Made by a program: the position numbers and the translations under genes
Part shown: piece after piece, positions 59,028 to 64,000 of the stretch
How positions within the stretch are numbered: the first letter of the stretch is position 1
Layout: every line of letters begins with the position of its first letter
The notes under the pieces: model-generated
What the model saw: only the letters and a program-made list of their open reading frames with translations
Database searches by the model: none
What the model was told of the DNA's origin: nothing
DNA from: Candidatus Cohnella colombiensis
Lineage (GTDB): Bacteria > Bacillota > Bacilli > Paenibacillales > Paenibacillaceae
Assembly: GCA_029203125.1 (NCBI GenBank)
Contig: CP119317.1
Location: 1,612,001 to 1,676,000 of the forward strand
Direction of reading: 5' to 3'
Length of the DNA: 64,000 nt

Positions 59028-59032
59028 AGAGA

Positions 59033-59059
59033 AGCTCGCGTAAATCGCGAGCTTTTTTG
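59033..59059 (+). terminator. Terminator after the SurA_N-like gene
   Basis: Perfect 9-bp stem AAGCTCGCG/CGCGAGCTT with six T residues (59054-59059). Confidence 0.92.
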
Positions 59060-59188
59060 CAACTCATAATATGTTCGACAAAAGATATCAATTATTCGAT
59101 TCAGCCTTATCTCGCAATATTTTGTATTTCAGTGCATAATCCCTATAATGGAAACAAGACTAATTGCAAATCGGAAAGGACATATGTC

Positions 59189-61411
59189 ATGAACTTTGCA
59201 AGTAAATTCGTTCAGAAGCTGAAAGGGCGGTTCGCCCAGAACAAGCTAAAGCCTTATATGGATACGCTCGAAGAGATTAAGCAGATCGATCTTTCGTCGT
59301 GGGATGACGGCAAGTTGCAAGCGAAAGCTGCTGAGCTTCGTGACCAAGCCTTGAACAATGTACCGCTAGACGAGCTACTTGTCGAAGCTTATGCGCTCGT
59401 GTGCGAAGCAGCTTGGAGAAAGTTACGTATGCGTCCATACGATGTACAGATTATGGCGGGGCTGGCACTTCATGAGGGTAACCTAATAGAGATGCAGACC
59501 GGAGAAGGGAAAACACTCGCTGCTGTATTGTCTGCTTATCTGAATGCGCTCCCAGGACGTGGAGTCCATGTGCTCACTTTCAATGACTATTTAGCAGGAC
59601 GAGATGCTGCTTGGATGGGTCCGATCTATGAATTTTTAGGACTGCAAGTTGCTGCGGTACGCGAAGGAATGAGTACACAGCAAAAACAAGAGGCTTACAG
59701 TGCCGATATTACTTACGTTACGGCTAAAGAGATGGGCTTCGACTATTTGCGAGACGAGATCAGTACTAACATGAACGACATCGTTCATCGCCCATTCCAT
59801 TACGTTATCGTTGACGAAGCGGATTCACTTCTAATTGATGAAGCGAGAGTGCCACTCATTATCGCAGGTTCGGTACCTGTTGCAGGTAACGATGGACGGA
59901 GAATGGCGGAGCTCGCAGCAAGCTTATCCTATGGCGATCACTATGACTTTGACGAAAATAAACGTAATGTGTTCTTAACGGAAACAGGTGTAGAGTACGC
60001 AGAGTCTGTTCTGAAATGCGGGAACTTGTATGATAATCATAATAGTCATTTATTAACGTCATTAAATTGTGCGCTACATGCAGACGCATTATTGAAACGA
60101 GATGTGGATTACATTATTCGGGATGGAAAACTGGAATTGATTGACCCCTTTACTGGACGTGTCGCAGAGAATCGTCACTGGCCAGACGGCTTGCAGGCTG
60201 CTGTTGAAGCAAAAGAAGGGATGTCCTCCAATTTAAGCGGTAAAATATTAGGCACGATTACATTACAGCATTTATTAAGCATTTATCCTAAAATAAGCGG
60301 AATGACCGCGACGGCTCTAGCATCTGAAGATGAATTCGACGATACGTATAGTTTAAACGTTGTACAGATCGCTTCTAATCGTCCTTGTATCCGAGAGGAT
60401 CTTCCATCACTCATCTTCACACATTTCGATGCAAAGCTAAAGGCATTAGTGACGGAAATCGCCTCCGTCCACGCGACAGGGCGCCCAATCTTGATTGGTA
60501 CGTCAAGTGTCGATGAATCGGACAAGCTTGCCCAAGCACTTCAAGAGTCAGGAGTAGCGTGCCATGTGCTTAATGCTAAGAATGATGCTGAGGAAGCGGT
60601 CGTGATCGCCAAAGCGGGGAAACTAAACGCAGTAACCGTATCTACGAACATGGCAGGTCGAGGAGTAGATATTCGACTTGGAGGCGGAGATCCGATTGAG
60701 GCGGAAAAAGTAGCTAAGCTAAATGGCTTATATGTAATTGGTACGCATATGAATGAAAGTATTCGGATCGACAACCAACTACGCGGACGGGCTGGTCGTC
60801 AAGGCGATCCAGGTTCATCAAGGTTTTATGTGAGCTTGGAGGATGAAATCTTCGTGCGATTTGGCTATGAGAAGGCGATTCCAGCATCTTATCGCTCCAT
60901 CAAGCAGGACGAGCCACTCGTAGAAACGTCATTGAATAAAAGCTTAGAGCACTTCCAACGTGTCGTTACAGGGCAAAACTTCGATATTCGTAAAGACTTG
61001 AACAAGTATATGGATATGGTAGAGGAGCAACGTAAAATCATACACGAACAGCGTATGTCGATAATAAACGTTGATAATCCGATAAGCCCCGCAGAGAAGC
61101 ATGTCACTTTATTTTATTTAGATAAAGCGTGGGCAGACCATCTCGCATATGTATCTTATATTCGTGAAGGTATTCATCTGGAGTCGTTGGCCAATCGCAA
61201 TCCGATTGATGAGTTTCACCACCGGATTATTCACGCATTCGAACAAATTCCAGAAAAGATTGAGCAGGAAACAGCGAAGCTTATGAGAAGAATTGATCAG
61301 CAGCAACAAAATATCGATTGGGACAAGCTGGGACTGAAAGGACCATCACGTACGTGGACGTATATGATGAATGATCAGTATATCCAGAAGAAAGTCGACA
61401 TTTTTGGTTAA
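59189..61411 (+). CDS. secA2: SecA2-like accessory preprotein translocase ATPase
   Basis: A 740-aa SecA-family ATPase. Walker A is EMQTGEGKTLAA, Walker B VDEADSLLIDEA, then NMAGRGVDIRLGGGDP and RGRAGRQGDPGSSRFYVSLE of the second motor domain. It is about 100 residues shorter than SecA1 and lacks the C-terminal Cys/His zinc domain; it ends after the helical scaffold/wing part. The cross-linking domain is divergent (NRHWPDGLQAAVEAKEGMSS, ISGMTATALASED instead of LAGMTGTA). These features mark a SecA2-type enzyme. No SecY2 or Asp genes are near. ATG 59189 follows GGAAAGGA; the longer frame to 59057 lies in the terminator. Confidence 0.82.
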   Translation: MNFASKFVQKLKGRFAQNKLKPYMDTLEEIKQIDLSSWDDGKLQAKAAELRDQALNNVPLDELLVEAYALVCEAAWRKLRMRPYDVQIMAGLALHEGNLIEMQTGEGKTLAAVLSAYLNALPGRGVHVLTFNDYLAGRDAAWMGPIYEFLGLQVAAVREGMSTQQKQEAYSADITYVTAKEMGFDYLRDEISTNMNDIVHRPFHYVIVDEADSLLIDEARVPLIIAGSVPVAGNDGRRMAELAASLSYGDHYDFDENKRNVFLTETGVEYAESVLKCGNLYDNHNSHLLTSLNCALHADALLKRDVDYIIRDGKLELIDPFTGRVAENRHWPDGLQAAVEAKEGMSSNLSGKILGTITLQHLLSIYPKISGMTATALASEDEFDDTYSLNVVQIASNRPCIREDLPSLIFTHFDAKLKALVTEIASVHATGRPILIGTSSVDESDKLAQALQESGVACHVLNAKNDAEEAVVIAKAGKLNAVTVSTNMAGRGVDIRLGGGDPIEAEKVAKLNGLYVIGTHMNESIRIDNQLRGRAGRQGDPGSSRFYVSLEDEIFVRFGYEKAIPASYRSIKQDEPLVETSLNKSLEHFQRVVTGQNFDIRKDLNKYMDMVEEQRKIIHEQRMSIINVDNPISPAEKHVTLFYLDKAWADHLAYVSYIREGIHLESLANRNPIDEFHHRIIHAFEQIPEKIEQETAKLMRRIDQQQQNIDWDKLGLKGPSRTWTYMMNDQYIQKKVDIFG

Positions 61412-61432
61412 TAGAGAAAGGAAGAACCGGCC

Positions 61433-62749
61433 ATGAAAGTGCGGAACCTAAGATTATACGACACAGCAAACATCCATTCCGGAGATGACCGAGACGAATT
61501 TGAGAAAGACTATGCACGTTTAATCCAATCACCTGCTTTTCGTCGCTTACAGGGAAAATCCCAAGTGTTCGGTGCGGGCTCCGGAGACTATTATCGGACG
61601 AGGTTAACGCACTCTCTTGAAGTATCCCAAATTGCTCGTGAAATGGCCAGACGACTCAATAAAAATTACCCGTTTCTCGCCATGAAGGAACATCCTGGTT
61701 TAATGATCGATCCTGAGGTCGTTGAGATCGCCTCTTTAGCTCATGATCTGGGGCATCCGCCATTTGGTCACAAGGGTGAAGAAGTGCTTAATGCGTTATT
61801 AACTAGGGATCATCAATTAAAATATGAAGGAAATGCACAGAACTTCCGTATCCTCATGTTTTTAGAAAAACGTGCCGGAAGTGATAGCGGACTGGACTTA
61901 ACCGCATCTGTATTGCTTGCAATCAATAAATATCCTTATTGTGTGGATGAGCCGGGCCGTCAAAAAGGTGTGTATCAGATGGAATGGGACGGTATTGACT
62001 TTTTGCGTCAAACTTGGAATATGCCTGACAATTGTGCAACGCTAGAAGCACAGTTAATGGATCTGAGCGATGATATTGCCTACTCCACTCATGATCTCGA
62101 GGACGGCATTCGTGCGGGAAAAATTCATATGAACGCCAGTCTATTCGAGGACGACCGAGTCGTCGCTCATCTCATTCAAGAAATTGTTGACGATCCCAGC
62201 TACAGTGAGCGAAATTGGGAACAAGTCGATAAGACAGCGATGGTAAAGCAGGTATTGAAGCAGTACTTGGAACAATGGGAGCAAATCTATGCGGAATGCG
62301 ATCGCGAGCCTTCACGCACACGTCGTGAAATGAAGGCTCGTTGGGTAAGTAAATTTGCTAATCAAGTCGGTATTATCGATGATCCGCTCACCGGTTGGAA
62401 GAAAGTAACGTTCGTACGTGAGGGTGAGCAAGATATTGAGTTGTTGCGCACGATGGAAATATTGAAAAAGCTAGCATGGGTAACGTTAATTAAAGATTTT
62501 CGCGTTCAGCGCCTACATAAGCGCAGCGAAGTTATGCTGACGCGTTTGTGGGACAGCTTTAAAAATTATGACAGTGGGAAACTCATTATTCCGCCTGACT
62601 GGTTGACCTCCTATGAGCAGCATAAAGGGAGTTGGACTTGGGAGAGATTAGCAGCGGATTACATCTCGGGGATGACAGATGCGTACGCGGAGAAAGTGTA
62701 CGCTGAATTTTTCGCAAGCCGCTCTGGATCAATATACGAAAGAGATTAA
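61433..62749 (+). CDS. dgt: HD-domain dGTP triphosphohydrolase
   Basis: A 438-aa dNTPase of the dGTPase/SAMHD1-like HD superfamily. The metal site is formed by H in RLTHSLEVSQIAREM, HD in SLAHDLGHPPFGHKGEEVLN and a later D in LMDLSDDIAYSTHDLEDGI. It splits dNTPs to nucleoside and triphosphate and lowers dNTP pools. Conserved FRRLQGKSQVFGAGSGDYYR is the N-terminal family motif. AAAGGAAG precedes ATG 61433. It follows secA2 by 21 nt, so the two are probably cotranscribed, which has no obvious functional reason. Confidence 0.93.
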   Translation: MKVRNLRLYDTANIHSGDDRDEFEKDYARLIQSPAFRRLQGKSQVFGAGSGDYYRTRLTHSLEVSQIAREMARRLNKNYPFLAMKEHPGLMIDPEVVEIASLAHDLGHPPFGHKGEEVLNALLTRDHQLKYEGNAQNFRILMFLEKRAGSDSGLDLTASVLLAINKYPYCVDEPGRQKGVYQMEWDGIDFLRQTWNMPDNCATLEAQLMDLSDDIAYSTHDLEDGIRAGKIHMNASLFEDDRVVAHLIQEIVDDPSYSERNWEQVDKTAMVKQVLKQYLEQWEQIYAECDREPSRTRREMKARWVSKFANQVGIIDDPLTGWKKVTFVREGEQDIELLRTMEILKKLAWVTLIKDFRVQRLHKRSEVMLTRLWDSFKNYDSGKLIIPPDWLTSYEQHKGSWTWERLAADYISGMTDAYAEKVYAEFFASRSGSIYERD

Positions 62750-62758
62750 AAAATACAC

Positions 62759-62790
62759 TTGACCCTGACATTAATGTCAGGGTTTATACT
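62759..62790 (+). promoter_or_regulatory. MerR-type autoregulated promoter with palindromic operator
   Basis: TTGACC (62759-62764) and TATACT (62785-62790) are 20 nt apart, longer than the usual 17, and enclose a perfect 20-bp palindrome CCCTGACATT/AATGTCAGGG (62763-62782). Long spacers with a dyad between -35 and -10 are the mark of promoters activated by MerR proteins through DNA distortion. The gene downstream is a MerR regulator. Confidence 0.85.
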
Positions 62791-62822
62791 GCACTCGTAG
62801 CCATGAATTGGGAGGGGTTTTC

Positions 62823-63173
62823 GTGAGAATCGGTGAGCTGTCTGCCCGAACTGGAGTTAGTGTACGTTCATTGCGTTACTATGAACAACAACGTTTGCTA
62901 ACTTCTGTCCGACAGTCGAACGGTTATCGTGATTACTCGCCAATGATGGAAGATCAGGTGCGAACGATTCAGTTCTACTTAGCGTTAGGCTTGTCAACAG
63001 AGCAAATATCAAGCTTCCTTCAATGCGTGCTGATCAATAAAGAGGCATTCTGTTCTCAGATATTGCCGATTTATCAGCATAAGCTGAAGGAAATTGACGA
63101 GCAGCTTACGTTGTTAAGTCAGCTGAAGCTGAACTTGGAAGATCGGATCCGGTCGCTACAAGAAGAAGTTTAA
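62823..63173 (+). CDS. MerR-family regulator of the redox operon
   Basis: A 116-aa MerR protein. The winged-helix HTH reads RIGELSARTGVSVRSLRYYE and QQRLLTSVRQSNGYRDYSPM, followed by the dimerisation coiled coil (QHKLKEIDEQLTLLSQLKLN). Two cysteines, in FLQCVLINKEAFCSQ, lie at the start of the coiled coil and could sense thiol stress or bind metal. It has no separate ligand domain, like NmlR/AdhR-type or SoxR-like small regulators. The start is GTG 62823, with GGGAGGGG six bases before it. It binds, by inference, the palindrome at 62763-62782 and activates itself and the next gene. Confidence 0.88.
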   Translation: MRIGELSARTGVSVRSLRYYEQQRLLTSVRQSNGYRDYSPMMEDQVRTIQFYLALGLSTEQISSFLQCVLINKEAFCSQILPIYQHKLKEIDEQLTLLSQLKLNLEDRIRSLQEEV

Positions 63174-63201
63174 CCTTGTATGCGAGGAGTGTGTATGAAC
63201 A

Positions 63202-63513
63202 ATGTTGACAGTCAATGATCGTACATTTCAAGAGAGTATTCGGACGGTAGGGGTAACGTTGGTCGATTTTAGTACGCCTTGGTGTCCACCGTGCAAAGTT
63301 TTGAAGCCCATACTGAATGAAATAGCTGATGCGTACGGGGAAAAGCTCGCAGTGTTGGATGTGAATTGTGATGAGTCTCCTGAAATTGCTGGGGAGTATG
63401 GCATCATGTCCAACCCTACAGTAATTATATTCCATGATAGACAACCGGTTGAGAAGCTGGTCGGCTTGCGTCCAAAGACGGTCTATGAAAGCTTACTTTC
63501 CAAATATTTATGA
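63202..63513 (+). CDS. Thioredoxin with a CPPC active site
   Basis: A 103-aa thioredoxin of the normal length and fold: VTLVDFSTPWCPPCKVLKPI, the buried aspartate region LAVLDVNCDESPEIA and the cis-proline IMSNPTVIIFHD. The active site is WCPPC, not the classical WCGPC; the change in the dipeptide generally alters redox potential. An additional cysteine is present in VNCDE. It lies 28 nt after the MerR gene in one operon. AGGAGTG is a little far from ATG 63202, and a tiny out-of-frame ATG (63195) lies between. Confidence 0.9.
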   Translation: MLTVNDRTFQESIRTVGVTLVDFSTPWCPPCKVLKPILNEIADAYGEKLAVLDVNCDESPEIAGEYGIMSNPTVIIFHDRQPVEKLVGLRPKTVYESLLSKYL

Positions 63514-63538
63514 AGAAAAGACGCTCATGTTAGAGAGG

Positions 63539-63570
63539 ATAGGTTTGGGGTGGATCACCACACCTATTTT
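63539..63570 (+). terminator. Hairpin after the thioredoxin gene
   Basis: Stem ATAGG..GTGG / CCAC..CCTAT with a short T run (63567-63570). Moderate terminator. Confidence 0.55.
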
Positions 63571-63680
63571 GCTCATCAATCCACCACAGTATCATAGATG
63601 TGATATGATTAGTCTGTATGTCAATTAAGGGCGGTAGTTTGTTTCGCATTCATTTATTGGGCATCAAGAAGGAGATACGA

Positions 63681-64000
63681 ATGAAAAAGTTATTAATAAT
63701 TTTATCTCTAATTTCCATACTGGTTATGGCTCTCCCTAATAGTCAGTCAAGTGCTGCATCGAAGCTACCTATTTTCTCAGACATTGAGAACCACTGGGCT
63801 AAGAGTGCGATTATCACGGCTGCGAATAAGGGGTATGTGAATGGCTATCCTGATGGTACGTTCCGTCCGAATGATCGTGTCAATGTTGACGAGTTCATCA
63901 CTATGATGATCCGTTCCCTCATTGAGAAGAATTCGTATGGTGTAATGGACTGGTCTGATGCTTTCTTCGAGAAGCTAAGCTATTCGTTGCAACAGAACTT
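63681..64000 (+). CDS. Secreted S-layer-homology (SLH) protein, N-terminal part
   Basis: A frame of 106 complete codons that runs off the right edge. It begins MKKLLIILSLISILVMALPN, a signal peptide probably ending near SQSSAA, and then has a clear SLH module: IFSDIENHWAKSAIITAANK, GYVNGYPDGTFRPNDRVNVD and EFITMMIRSL. SLH modules bind pyruvylated secondary cell-wall polymer and hold proteins on the wall of Paenibacillus-type bacteria. AAGGAGATACGA precedes the ATG, an excellent site. Total length and further domains are outside the window. Confidence 0.88.
   Translation, partial: MKKLLIILSLISILVMALPNSQSSAASKLPIFSDIENHWAKSAIITAANKGYVNGYPDGTFRPNDRVNVDEFITMMIRSLIEKNSYGVMDWSDAFFEKLSYSLQQN

Noticed and set aside
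59057..59188. Upstream extension of SecA2 by 44 codons
   Set aside because: The extra residues begin in the terminator of the previous gene and do not look like SecA.
1..64000. tRNA, rRNA or riboswitch genes
   Set aside because: None was recognised when reading the intergenic gaps, most of which are short and hold terminators and promoters. A covariance-model scan would be needed to exclude small RNAs.

Overview
The window looks like chromosome of an aerobic, endospore-forming, Gram-positive bacterium of the order Bacillales, most likely Paenibacillaceae (Paenibacillus or a close relative). The reasons are a gerB-gerA-gerC spore germination operon, an S-layer-homology protein, a stalk-domain ('copper amine oxidase N-terminal') protein, a GH81 beta-glucanase with discoidin-type modules, a collagen-like GAT-repeat protein, strong AGGAGG ribosome binding sites with many TTG/GTG starts, and moderate GC content. 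The genus call is inference from gene content, not from a marker gene.

Layout. 1-6.2 kb: end of mrfA (yprA) with mrfB (yprB), a HAD phosphatase, then a close-packed run of an Fpg/Nei-like glycosylase, a receiver-fold cyclic-phosphate protein, a thioredoxin-like protein, an ABC ATPase and an RlmM-like methyltransferase. 6.2-10 kb: a Ser/Thr kinase with a degenerate MinD-like C-terminus, then an OmpR/EnvZ-type two-component pair. 10-11.6 kb: an IS110-family insertion sequence with a structured upstream region that is a candidate bridge RNA. 11.7-20.6 kb: NlpC/P60 hydrolase, the germination operon, a PhnP-like metallohydrolase, thiamine pyrophosphokinase, TRIC-type channel, low-molecular-weight phosphatase, DUF817 membrane protein and an esterase. 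20.6-26.3 kb: the pyruvate dehydrogenase operon pdhABC-lpdA, preceded by a nested palindromic region and a strong promoter, followed by an acyl-CoA thioesterase.

26.3-35.4 kb: a divergent accessory cluster with five glycosyltransferases, a Rossmann methyltransferase-like protein, small helical proteins and a 594-aa collagen-like protein. The N-terminal domain of the collagen-like protein also occurs as two stand-alone small proteins. This reads as an assembly and glycosylation module for a spore-surface collagen-like filament, and it is the strongest candidate for a little-described system here. 35.4-36 kb: a long imperfect palindrome with a 50-nt internal period. 36-43 kb: thyA-dfrA, gltD, several uncharacterised proteins, an orphan ABC ATPase and a bacterial SET-domain protein. 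43.2-47 kb: a 2-oxoacid:acceptor oxidoreductase made of two fused polypeptides. 47-64 kb: GH81 glucanase, a COG0523 metallochaperone GTPase, stalk-domain protein, metallophosphoesterase, glpX with CcpN-like boxes, a SurA_N-like lipid-anchored or membrane protein, a SecA2-like ATPase, dGTPase, a MerR-thioredoxin operon with a textbook MerR operator, and the start of an SLH protein.

Most housekeeping genes are ordinary. No rRNA, tRNA or CRISPR array was recognised by eye. All family names come from reading motifs; no database search was run.
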